This document shows, piece after piece, positions 15,131 through 23,306 of a stretch of DNA of 25,406 nucleotides. Source of the DNA: CAZKHG01 sp964552655 (GTDB lineage: Bacteria > Bacteroidota > Bacteroidia > Bacteroidales > Tenuifilaceae); assembly GCA_964552655.1 (NCBI GenBank), contig CAZKHG010000049.1, forward strand, positions 1 through 25,406, written 5' to 3'. A program made the translations under genes and the position numbers. The notes beneath the pieces are model-generated. The model saw only the letters and a list, made by a program, of their open reading frames with translations, did not search any database and was not told the DNA's origin. How positions within the stretch are numbered: the stretch's first letter is position 1; each line of letters begins with the position of its first letter.

Positions 15131-16360
15131 TTATAATCCTTTTGAATTCAATTCTTCCATTTCAACACTAGCCATAATAAATGGTCCAACTCCTTTTAAA
15201 TCGTTGTCAATAATTGGTTCACTGATGTAATACTCAAAAGAACCATCCCGGTATGGATCACCGCCCAGTCCTGCACCTCGGCAATTCCTGGTTAGAGTGA
15301 CCAACCCGTTAGGTTCTACCTTGATAAATGTGGCAATTAACCCATCGTAACCTTTTTTAGCAGAAGGGTAGTAGATTTGGTCAAGGTATCCTTTTCTGAT
15401 TGCTTTGGCAATTGAGTAAACTATCATGCTCGAACCGCTGGCCTCGAGGTAGTTGCCTTTCCTATTGCCTTGATCAAGAACCTGATACCAAACACCGGAA
15501 GTGGAATCCTGAACCTTTAGCAGGGCATCAGTCATATTCCTGAATATTGAGATAATTTTTTCCCTTTGGCTATGGTTTTCAGGCAGGTAATCGAGAACAT
15601 CCACTATTGCCATTGCATACCAACCCATAGAACGGTTCCAGAAATTTGGGGAGCAACCGGTTTGCTTATCTGCCCATTCCTGTTTTTTGCTCTCATCCCA
15701 GGCATGGTAAAGCAGCCCCGATTTAGGATCTCTGGTATGGCTTTCTATATAAATTATCTGATTGGCAACATCGTCGAAATTCTCTGGTTGGTTGAAAAGC
15801 AAGGAGAATTCAGCATAGAAAGGATCGCCCATGTACAGGCCATCCAGCCACATCTGATAAGGGTATCTTTTTTTGTGCCAGAAGCCTCCTTCGTTTGTTC
15901 TTGGCTGATTTTTTAGCTGTTTCATTAATAGGAAAGCAGCTTTTTTAAATTGTTCCTCCTTGGTTACCCTATAAATACTTAATAACAATTTACCGCTATT
16001 GATCATATCAATATTATAATCATCCAGCTTATAGGTTCTTATCTCTCCTTCGGGCGTAATAAATGAGTTGATTGTATTCCTGATATAATCGAAGTACATT
16101 GGATTATTTGTTTTTTTCCACACTGCTTCAATCCCTTTCAGGTAAGTGCCTTTATCGTAAATCCAACGGGAATTGTTTGCTTCATTATATGATAATGAAT
16201 CACCATCCCGGTACATTTGTGATAATGCCATTCGTTCGGACCATGGCAATTTATCTGAGATTATCAGTTCCTTTTGCTGGGTTCCTGTTCTGCTGCAAGT
16301 AAAACTAAAAAAGGAAAATAACAGAACTAGTAATACCTTGTAATAATTATGTGTGATCAT
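15131..16360 (-). CDS. Unsaturated rhamnogalacturonyl or glucuronyl hydrolase, GH105, lipoprotein
   Basis: GH105 enzymes remove the 4,5-unsaturated galacturonyl residue left by pectin or rhamnogalacturonan lyases. The 409-residue protein shows the family pattern of an (alpha/alpha)6 barrel. The catalytic aspartate region is YPYQMWLDGLYMGDPFYAEF (D173). LLYHAWDESKKQEWAD follows (H219, W221, D222), then FWNRSMGWYAMAIVDVLDYLP and the SGSSMIVYSIAKAIRKGYL segment. The N-terminus is a lipoprotein signal with a weak lipobox at C22. No acidic residues follow that cysteine, so a periplasmic site is more likely than the cell surface, which agrees with a late step on imported oligosaccharides. It starts 36 nt after the GH28 stop, so the two form an operon. 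Confidence 0.92.
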   Translation of the reverse strand: MITHNYYKVLLVLLFSFFSFTCSRTGTQQKELIISDKLPWSERMALSQMYRDGDSLSYNEANNSRWIYDKGTYLKGIEAVWKKTNNPMYFDYIRNTINSFITPEGEIRTYKLDDYNIDMINSGKLLLSIYRVTKEEQFKKAAFLLMKQLKNQPRTNEGGFWHKKRYPYQMWLDGLYMGDPFYAEFSLLFNQPENFDDVANQIIYIESHTRDPKSGLLYHAWDESKKQEWADKQTGCSPNFWNRSMGWYAMAIVDVLDYLPENHSQREKIISIFRNMTDALLKVQDSTSGVWYQVLDQGNRKGNYLEASGSSMIVYSIAKAIRKGYLDQIYYPSAKKGYDGLIATFIKVEPNGLVTLTRNCRGAGLGGDPYRDGSFEYYISEPIIDNDLKGVGPFIMASVEMEELNSKGL

Positions 16361-16396
16361 AAATTGTACTATTCTATTTTGTACCTGATTGCCGTG

Positions 16397-17806
16397 TTAT
16401 CTGGATTTAATAAGTAACCCATTAATATAAAATTCATTGAAATGCAAGCTATCAGCCCATTCAATAAAGTTCCCGTTTTTTACTCCGTTAAATGAACAGG
16501 AGTCAATATAAATATTTGTTACAGGGGAACGTTCATAGCATTGGAGGTGTAGCCCGTAATCGCTCTTTTGGCTGGTTACATTTTTAACATAGATGTTTCT
16601 GACTTTAGGGGTAAACATACCCGCATCACCTTCCTGGTATGTAAATGAAACCAGCACAACTGCTTCTTTCACTTCCCCAACTTTTACGTTTCTCATGTAA
16701 ATGTTTTCCACCACACCACCACGTACCGAGTTTGTTTTAATTCTAAGCGCTCTGTCTAAATTTGGGCTGTCCATGATGCAATTTTCGGCAAATACATTAC
16801 GGCAAGAACCGGAAATCTCGCTTCCGATAACCACTCCGCCATGTCCGTCTTTCATTCTGCAACCCTGAATTACAATATTTTCACTGGGTATATTAACCCT
16901 TCGGCCATCATTATTTCTCCCAGATTTTATTGCAATACAATCATCGCCTGTATCAAATACACAATTTTTAATAAGTACATTTTTGCATGATTCAGGATCA
17001 CACCCGTCGTTATTAGGCCCATGGGTATTAATATTAACATTTTGAACGGTAATGTTTTCGCTTAGAACTGGATGTATCTCCCACATGGGTGATCGGATAA
17101 TTGTGATACTATCAATCAGAATTCCGCTACACTTATAGAATTGAATGAAGTTGGGCCTGAGATAATGCCCTTCCCCAAAAACCCTTTCTGCCACGGGAAC
17201 ATTATCTTCTCCCATCTGGTTCAACTTTTTTACATCCTCTTTCTGGTTTGGGCCCGGGTTATCTTTTGATCCCTTCCATGCCCACCAGTTGGAGTCGCCT
17301 GCTTGCCCGTCAAGTGTACCCATTCCGGTAATGGCTATATTCTTTTCATTATAAGCGTAAATCAATGCTGAATAATTCATACACTCAACTCCCTCAAAGC
17401 GGGTGAAAACTACAGGTAAGTATTTTTTAGGGTTGGTGTAAAAAAGTACCCGGGAGTTTTTATGGAGATGAAGGTTTACATTGCTTTTCAAATAAATAGC
17501 CCCGGTTGAATAAACTCCCTGAGGAACCACAACTGTGCCACCACCCTCATTACTACACGCTTCAATTGCTTTTTTGAAAGCAAATGTACAATCGGTGATA
17601 CTGTCACCCTTGGCTCCAAAATCGGTAATATAAAATTGTCGATCGGGGAATTGCGGCGTTTTAATATTGCTTAATATCTCTCCTGCTTTAGTCCAGCCAT
17701 CATACAACTCCTTTTTTTCATCTGATTTACAGCTGATAAAAGTTGAAAATCCTACCAGTGATGAAAAAAATACAATTTTGTAAATTGTTAATTTAGCTTT
17801 TCTCAT
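16397..17806 (-). CDS. Polygalacturonase-type glycoside hydrolase, GH28, lipoprotein
   Basis: GH28 enzymes hydrolyse galacturonan or rhamnogalacturonan backbones with inversion. The 469-residue protein has a lipoprotein signal with lipobox FISC (C26). The mature start CKSDEKKEL is rich in charged residues and may act as a surface export signal. The start of the beta-helix reads FYITDFGAKGDSITDCTFAFKKAI (about 58-81). Catalytic motifs are complete: NNDGCD (D267), FDTGDDCIAIKSG (D288, D289), DGHGGVVIGSE (H322) and RALRIKTN (R355, K357). It is the first gene of the minus-strand operon with GH105 and faces the SusC gene across a 469-bp control region. Whether it acts on homogalacturonan or rhamnogalacturonan, and endo or exo, cannot be told. 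Confidence 0.94.
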   Translation of the reverse strand: MRKAKLTIYKIVFFSSLVGFSTFISCKSDEKKELYDGWTKAGEILSNIKTPQFPDRQFYITDFGAKGDSITDCTFAFKKAIEACSNEGGGTVVVPQGVYSTGAIYLKSNVNLHLHKNSRVLFYTNPKKYLPVVFTRFEGVECMNYSALIYAYNEKNIAITGMGTLDGQAGDSNWWAWKGSKDNPGPNQKEDVKKLNQMGEDNVPVAERVFGEGHYLRPNFIQFYKCSGILIDSITIIRSPMWEIHPVLSENITVQNVNINTHGPNNDGCDPESCKNVLIKNCVFDTGDDCIAIKSGRNNDGRRVNIPSENIVIQGCRMKDGHGGVVIGSEISGSCRNVFAENCIMDSPNLDRALRIKTNSVRGGVVENIYMRNVKVGEVKEAVVLVSFTYQEGDAGMFTPKVRNIYVKNVTSQKSDYGLHLQCYERSPVTNIYIDSCSFNGVKNGNFIEWADSLHFNEFYINGLLIKSR

Positions 17807-17845
17807 AGCTTTGGTATTTTTAGAGCTTATTATTCTTCTTAAATA

Positions 17846-17890
17846 TGCTAATATTCAATTACGATAAGGTTTACTTTTAGCATTGCTAAT
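17846..17890. promoter_or_regulatory. Possible operator near the GH28 operon start
   Basis: TTAGCA-T-TGCTAA (17877-17889) is a 13-nt palindrome with a single central base. Its half-site TGCTAAT recurs at 17846-17852, 38 bp from the copy at 17884-17890. It lies 40-85 bp upstream of the GH28 start, where a regulator of that operon could bind. Confidence 0.35.
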
Positions 17891-18088
17891 TTAACTCCAA
17901 ACACACCTTTCAACTATTCCTAATTTGCTCATTGGTATTCAATTTTAACTTTTTATGCATCACTTTATCTCCGATTTTCTAAACATAAAAAATGCAAAAT
18001 ATTTTATAAATGGTTGATATTAAATTCACTCAATCATAAACGTATATGAATTAACCTAAGCGAATATCCTTTTCCTGTCTGGGTTTAT

Positions 18089-18112
18089 TATTCCAAAATA
18101 GTTTATGGAATA
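18089..18112. promoter_or_regulatory. Inverted repeat upstream of susC, possible activator site
   Basis: TATTCCA (18089-18095) and TGGAATA (18106-18112) are perfect 7-bp arms with a 10-nt spacer. The centre lies about 83 bp before the transcription start expected from the -7 element at 18169, a usual distance for an activator dimer. Confidence 0.4.
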
Positions 18113-18168
18113 GCAAATACTGTATATAAAATGATAAATTCGGTATAGACCTTCCTTTGTTAAACATA

Positions 18169-18176
18169 TATATTTG
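18169..18176 (+). promoter_or_regulatory. Candidate -7 promoter element for the susCD operon
   Basis: An exact TATATTTG with no TTTG at the -33 distance. Transcription would begin near 18183, leaving a leader of about 90 nt. The missing -33 element would fit an activator-dependent promoter. Confidence 0.4.
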
Positions 18177-18275
18177 AGAATCGAGAATTGACGGGATAAC
18201 CTACATTAAAAGAAATCAATAAATAATGAAAAAATTGAACTAACCTAAATAATAACTAACTCCTAAAACTTAATT

Positions 18276-21200
18276 ATGATGAAATGTTTATTTAAATCAC
18301 TTTTAGCACCGGATGATATTTTAAGGAAAAAAGGCATCCTGGTGTTGATAATGATGCTAGTCAACATTTTGCCTATACTTGCGCAAAATTTTGAGGTTAA
18401 AGGTACAGTTTACGATAACCTAACCAAAGAACCCTTACCAGGGGTAAACATACTGGTTGAGGGGAAAACTACCGGAACTGTTTCCGATATTCAGGGAAGA
18501 TACTCAATTACGGTTCCTTCGGGTGATGTTACTCTCGTATTTTCTTTTATCGGTTACACTTCTCAGAAAGTTGCTGTTCAGGGTAGGGCGGTAATTGATG
18601 TAAACCTGGAAATGGCTGCAACTGAATTGGATGAGGTTGTTGCCATTGGTTATGGCAATGTGCGTAAGAAGGACATTACCGGTTCGGTGTCTTCAGTAAA
18701 AGGAGACGATCTGAAAGCAATTCCTGTTTCAACCGCTGTTGAATCACTTACAGGGAAAATGGCCGGTGTGCAGGTTGTAACTACTGAAGGTTCGCCTGAT
18801 GCCCAAGTTAATATACGTGTACGTGGCGGTGGTTCTATAACCCAGGATAATTCACCACTATTCATTGTTGATGGATTTCCGGTTAACTCTATTAATGATA
18901 TCTCACCCGCCACAATTCAGTCTATTGATGTATTAAAGGATGCTTCTTCTACGGCAATCTATGGATCAAGAGGTGCAAACGGTGTTGTTATTGTTACTAC
19001 AAAAGAAGGACAGCAAGGAAAAGTCTCCCTTACATATAACTCATATTTTGGATTTAAAAATGTAGCAAATAGTTTAAATACTTTAGGTGTAAGCGACTAT
19101 GTTAGATGGCAGTATGAAAATGCACTTCTGGTAAATAATCTTTCCTCGTTTGAAAAGTATTTTGGGTTATACCAGGATATTGATTTATATAATAATCAGC
19201 CTGCTAATAACTGGTACAATCAAGTGTTTGGAAGAGTAGGTAATACTTTTAACCAGGATTTAGCAATAAATGGGGGTACAGACAAATTCCGTTACTCTTT
19301 CGATTATGCAGGGATGCAGAATAAGGAAATAATGTTGGGATCAAATTATAACAGAAATAATGTTGCTTTAAAACTTGATCACAAAGCCACCAAAAAAGTT
19401 ACACTCACTTTCTCATTGCGTTATTCTAAAACAAAAATTAACGGCGGAGGGGCTATTGAGCAGAGCAATGCCACACCTACCGATGCCAGGGTAAAGCAAT
19501 CAATGATTTATTCACCTATTCCACTTACCGGTGTTGGCGATTATTCTGATGAAGAGTTTTCCAGCTCATTTACCCAACCTATTAAAAACGTTTACGATAA
19601 TGACCGCGAGCAAGCACAAACCAGGTATAATTTAGGTACCAGCGTATCGTGGAAAGTATTTGAAAATCTTTCTTTTAAATCTGAAGCTGGATTGGATAAT
19701 TATAGCTCTCTGGATAACCGTTTTTATGGCTTGACAACCTATTACGTTAAAAACACACCTGCTGCTACATATCAGAATATGCCTGCAGCAATTCTTGCTA
19801 ATACCAATAGGGAAAGTTTCAGGAATACCAACACGATTAACCTCGACTTTAAGAAGTTTTTAGGCGGAACAGACCATGACTTGAAAATTCTCTTTGGACA
19901 AGAAATGATCATTACCAGCTCAGGTGTTAATACATCCACAGTACATGGTTATCCCAAATTTTTTACTTCAGATGAAGCATTCAGGTTAACCACTCAGGGT
20001 TTCTCCCAATCTACAGATTTTTCTTTTAACCCTGATGATAAGTTGCTTTCCTTTTTTGGCAGGGCTAACTATAACTTTAAGGAAAAATACATTCTTTCTG
20101 CTACTTTTAGGGCTGATGGGTCGAGTAAGTTTTCTAAAGGAAATCGTTGGGGATATTTTCCATCAGTAGCTGTTGCCTGGAGAATTTCTGAAGAGGGTTT
20201 TATGCAAGACTTTTCCGATATACTCTCAAATCTGAAATTACGACTTAGCTATGGAACATCTGGAAATAACAACATTCCTGCAGGACAAATAGCTCAAAAC
20301 TTTGCTTCTAACGTAACAACCTATATCAATGGTGTTGGCAGTATTTGGATCCCTTCTACTATAATGGCTAACCCTGATTTAAAGTGGGAAACAACCTATA
20401 CCAGAAATGCCGGTTTTGATTTTGGCTTTTTAAGAAATAAGTTAAACGGATCCCTTGAACTTTATTCAAATACAACCAAGGATCTTTTGATTAATTTCCC
20501 TGTATCAGGAACAGGCTACACCACACAGTATAGAAATATGGGTGAAACTCAAAACAAAGGGATTGAGTTGACCCTTAACTGGGTGGCACTCAATAAGAAA
20601 AATTTTGGGCTCGACTTTAGCTTTAACATTGGATTCAACAAGAATGAGATCAAATCATTGGGTGTTATGAACGATTTTGGTCAGGCATCCTCATGGGCAT
20701 CAACTGAGATTGGGAATGATTATTGGATTGCAGTTGGAGGTTCGGTTGGTAAAATGTACGGTTACCTATCTGATGGCAGGTATGAGGTTTCTGATTTCCA
20801 GGGTTACGATTCTGGGACTAATACCTGGACTCTGAATACCGGAGTGGCAAATAACTCAGCAGTTATTGGTACTGTCCGTCCTGGGAGTATGAAACTAAAG
20901 GATATTACCGGCGATGGAATTGTAAATGCAGATGATTGCACGATTATTGGTGATGCAAATCCTAAACATACCGGTGGATTTAATATCAATAGCCGTTTTT
21001 ATGGATTTGATCTCTCTGCAGTTTTCAACTGGAGCGTTGGAAACGACATTTATAATGCTAATAAAATTGAATACACAACTGCCAGATATCAATACAGAAA
21101 TATGATAGATATTATGGCAAGCGGGAAAAGATGGAATAATATTGATGAAAATGGGAACCTGGTAAATGATCCGGCAACTTTAACTAGCATGAATGCAAAT

Positions 21201-21506
21201 ACTACCATGTGGTCACCCTATATGACACGTCATGTTTTTAGTGATTGGGCAGTTGAAGATGGATCATTCCTTCGTTTAAAAACTTTGTCTTTAGGATATA
21301 CCATCCCTTCTGAATTTACTGGTAAATATCATATTCAAAACCTGAGAATTTATACAACTCTTTACAACGTATTTATCCTTACCAATTATTCAGGTTTTGA
21401 TCCGGAAGTTTCAACAAGAAGAGCCACTGCCCTTACACCGGGAGTTGATTATTCAGCATATCCCAAGAGCAGACAGGTGATTTTTGGTATCAATCTTAGT
21501 TTTTAA
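18276..21506 (+). CDS. SusC/RagA-family TonB-dependent outer-membrane glycan transporter
   Basis: This protein forms the outer-membrane channel that takes up oligosaccharides together with the SusD partner. The 1076-residue chain has a signal peptide with a longer than usual n-region (about 1-36, ending ILPILAQ). A carboxypeptidase-regulatory-like domain covers about 38-115, the TonB-box region TELDEVVAIGYG about 116-127, and the plug about 130-250. The plug includes RVRGGGSI and the SusC signature GSRGANGVVIVTTK. The remainder is barrel, ending in INLSF with the terminal phenylalanine. By its position between GH28, GH105 and methylesterase genes the cargo is expected to be pectin oligosaccharides, which is inference. 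The SusD gene starts 20 nt downstream. Confidence 0.96.
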   Translation: MMKCLFKSLLAPDDILRKKGILVLIMMLVNILPILAQNFEVKGTVYDNLTKEPLPGVNILVEGKTTGTVSDIQGRYSITVPSGDVTLVFSFIGYTSQKVAVQGRAVIDVNLEMAATELDEVVAIGYGNVRKKDITGSVSSVKGDDLKAIPVSTAVESLTGKMAGVQVVTTEGSPDAQVNIRVRGGGSITQDNSPLFIVDGFPVNSINDISPATIQSIDVLKDASSTAIYGSRGANGVVIVTTKEGQQGKVSLTYNSYFGFKNVANSLNTLGVSDYVRWQYENALLVNNLSSFEKYFGLYQDIDLYNNQPANNWYNQVFGRVGNTFNQDLAINGGTDKFRYSFDYAGMQNKEIMLGSNYNRNNVALKLDHKATKKVTLTFSLRYSKTKINGGGAIEQSNATPTDARVKQSMIYSPIPLTGVGDYSDEEFSSSFTQPIKNVYDNDREQAQTRYNLGTSVSWKVFENLSFKSEAGLDNYSSLDNRFYGLTTYYVKNTPAATYQNMPAAILANTNRESFRNTNTINLDFKKFLGGTDHDLKILFGQEMIITSSGVNTSTVHGYPKFFTSDEAFRLTTQGFSQSTDFSFNPDDKLLSFFGRANYNFKEKYILSATFRADGSSKFSKGNRWGYFPSVAVAWRISEEGFMQDFSDILSNLKLRLSYGTSGNNNIPAGQIAQNFASNVTTYINGVGSIWIPSTIMANPDLKWETTYTRNAGFDFGFLRNKLNGSLELYSNTTKDLLINFPVSGTGYTTQYRNMGETQNKGIELTLNWVALNKKNFGLDFSFNIGFNKNEIKSLGVMNDFGQASSWASTEIGNDYWIAVGGSVGKMYGYLSDGRYEVSDFQGYDSGTNTWTLNTGVANNSAVIGTVRPGSMKLKDITGDGIVNADDCTIIGDANPKHTGGFNINSRFYGFDLSAVFNWSVGNDIYNANKIEYTTARYQYRNMIDIMASGKRWNNIDENGNLVNDPATLTSMNANTTMWSPYMTRHVFSDWAVEDGSFLRLKTLSLGYTIPSEFTGKYHIQNLRIYTTLYNVFILTNYSGFDPEVSTRRATALTPGVDYSAYPKSRQVIFGINLSF

Positions 21507-21526
21507 ATAAATCATATATTAACAAT

Positions 21527-23302
21527 ATGAGAAAAATAACATACATACTGAGTCTTATCGTAGCAGGTTTATTAATCTCCTGCGAGGACTTTCTGGAAGC
21601 CCCATCAAAATCAACATTGGATGAATCTTTAATATTCTCAAACGTTACACTGGCCAAAATGACTGTTGACGGAATTAAAGAACCTATGGGGCAAACCAAT
21701 TCCTACAGGGGCAGATTATTAACCCACTATGGAGCAAACACTGATGTTGAATGGATAAACTCCACTACTGTAAATGCACGTGGAGACTTATCGAGATATG
21801 TCAATTCAGCAACTAACACTGATATGAACACTACAAACAATGCCTGGGCAATGATCTATCTGGGTATTGAAAGGGCAAATATTTGTATCAGGGGTTTACG
21901 TACGTATGGCGATCCTAAACCCGGAAACGAGATGGGACAACTATTAGGTGAAGCCATTACACTTCGTGCTATTTACTATGCAGATTTGCTAAAAGCCTGG
22001 GGTGATGTAGTTGCCCGGTTTGACCCTGTTTCTTCCGAAACCATTTACCTGGCCAAATCCGATAGAGGTGTTATCTATAAACGAATTATTGCCGATCTGG
22101 CTGAAGCAGCAACGCTGGTTGCATGGCCAAATGAAACCAGTGCAACCACCACCACTGAAAGAATCAATAAGGCATTTGTAAAGGCATTACGTGCCCGACT
22201 TTGTTTGGCTGCTGCCGGATATTCCCAGTATCCCGATGGAATTCGCCGGAATAGCGATCCTGATCTTTCTGTCGCCAACCTTTACCCGATTGCCCTACAG
22301 GAATGTAAAGATGTAATTAACAGTGGCAAAGCCAGGTTGGAAAATTCATTTGAAACCTTATGGAGAAAGAATTGTGAGGAAAATATTACTGCAGGTAACG
22401 AATCGTTATGGGAAATCCCCTTTGCCGATGGCCGGGGACGACATCTTTATACCTATGGAGTTAAGCATAACTCAGTTGATCAGTTTACCGGTCAGGCTCA
22501 GGGAGGTGTTTTTGGCCCACTGCCATACGTTTTTTACGATTTTGATGTGAATGATTCCCGCAGGGATGTTACCTGTGTACCCTATAGGTGGGGAACTGCC
22601 GTTGCAGGTATTGCTAAACAGGAATTAGTTGGTCTGAACACCTGGTATTTCGGGAAATGGCGCTATGAATGGATGACCCGTATTGTTACCTCAACAAACG
22701 ATGATGGTTTAAATAAAATCTACATGCGCTATGCCGAAGTTCTTCTAATGGCTGCCGAGATTGAAAATGAGCTGAATGGTCCAGCCGCTGCAGCCCCATA
22801 CCTCAAGGAAATTCGTAAACGGGCTTTTAAACCTGCTGATTGGCCTGCAAAAGTTGATGCTTACGTAAATGCCCTAACCTCTAAAGAGATGATGTTTAAT
22901 GCAATAGTAAAGGAACATGGATTTGAATTCTGTGGCGAGATGGAGAGAAAACAGGCTCTGATCAGATGGAATCTGCTTAAAACTAAAATGGATGAGGCTA
23001 AAACCAAAATGACTAACCTGCGAGATAGGACTGGTGAATATGCCGATGTTCCTGCTACGGTTTACTACAGATATGCGGCTGATGGTGTTTCCTTGCAATT
23101 CTATGGGTTTAACAGAGGTGAAACATCAGATATGTCTGCAACTTATCCATCAAATACAAACTATGTTGGACCTACAAGACTTGACGATACTAAAATTAAT
23201 TCACTTTACACAAACAATCCCGATCAGAATCAGTTCTGGCCTATCTGGCAGGTGTTTATTGATGCCAGCAACGGGAAATTGGTAAACGATTATGGATATT
23301 AA
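21527..23302 (+). CDS. SusD/RagB-family surface glycan-binding lipoprotein
   Basis: This is the lid subunit of the SusC channel, which captures glycans at the cell surface. The 591-residue protein has a lipoprotein signal with C19 in LLISC. The following EDFLE is acidic, as expected for surface export in Bacteroidota. The early CEDFLEAPSKSTLDESLIFSN is the typical SusD N-terminus. TPR-like helices follow, including WAMIYLGIERANICIRGL and ITLRAIYYADLLKAWGDV. The C-terminal third contains MRYAEVLLMAAEIENELNG and EIRKRAF, both SusD hallmarks. The ligand is expected to be pectin fragments from the neighbouring enzymes. It follows the SusC gene by 20 nt, and its end overlaps the longest possible start of the next gene, so all three are one operon. 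Confidence 0.96.
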   Translation: MRKITYILSLIVAGLLISCEDFLEAPSKSTLDESLIFSNVTLAKMTVDGIKEPMGQTNSYRGRLLTHYGANTDVEWINSTTVNARGDLSRYVNSATNTDMNTTNNAWAMIYLGIERANICIRGLRTYGDPKPGNEMGQLLGEAITLRAIYYADLLKAWGDVVARFDPVSSETIYLAKSDRGVIYKRIIADLAEAATLVAWPNETSATTTTERINKAFVKALRARLCLAAAGYSQYPDGIRRNSDPDLSVANLYPIALQECKDVINSGKARLENSFETLWRKNCEENITAGNESLWEIPFADGRGRHLYTYGVKHNSVDQFTGQAQGGVFGPLPYVFYDFDVNDSRRDVTCVPYRWGTAVAGIAKQELVGLNTWYFGKWRYEWMTRIVTSTNDDGLNKIYMRYAEVLLMAAEIENELNGPAAAAPYLKEIRKRAFKPADWPAKVDAYVNALTSKEMMFNAIVKEHGFEFCGEMERKQALIRWNLLKTKMDEAKTKMTNLRDRTGEYADVPATVYYRYAADGVSLQFYGFNRGETSDMSATYPSNTNYVGPTRLDDTKINSLYTNNPDQNQFWPIWQVFIDASNGKLVNDYGY

Positions 23303-23306
23303 AAAC

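Larger units (their letters stand above)
17807..18275. other. Divergent control region between the GH28 operon and the susCD operon
   Basis: These 469 bp hold no credible gene. They contain a short palindrome and repeated half-site near the GH28 start, an inverted repeat about 165 bp before the SusC gene, and an exact -7 element, all listed separately. This is the natural place for the sensor-regulator of the pectin locus to act on both operons, though no regulator is encoded in the window. Confidence 0.55.
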
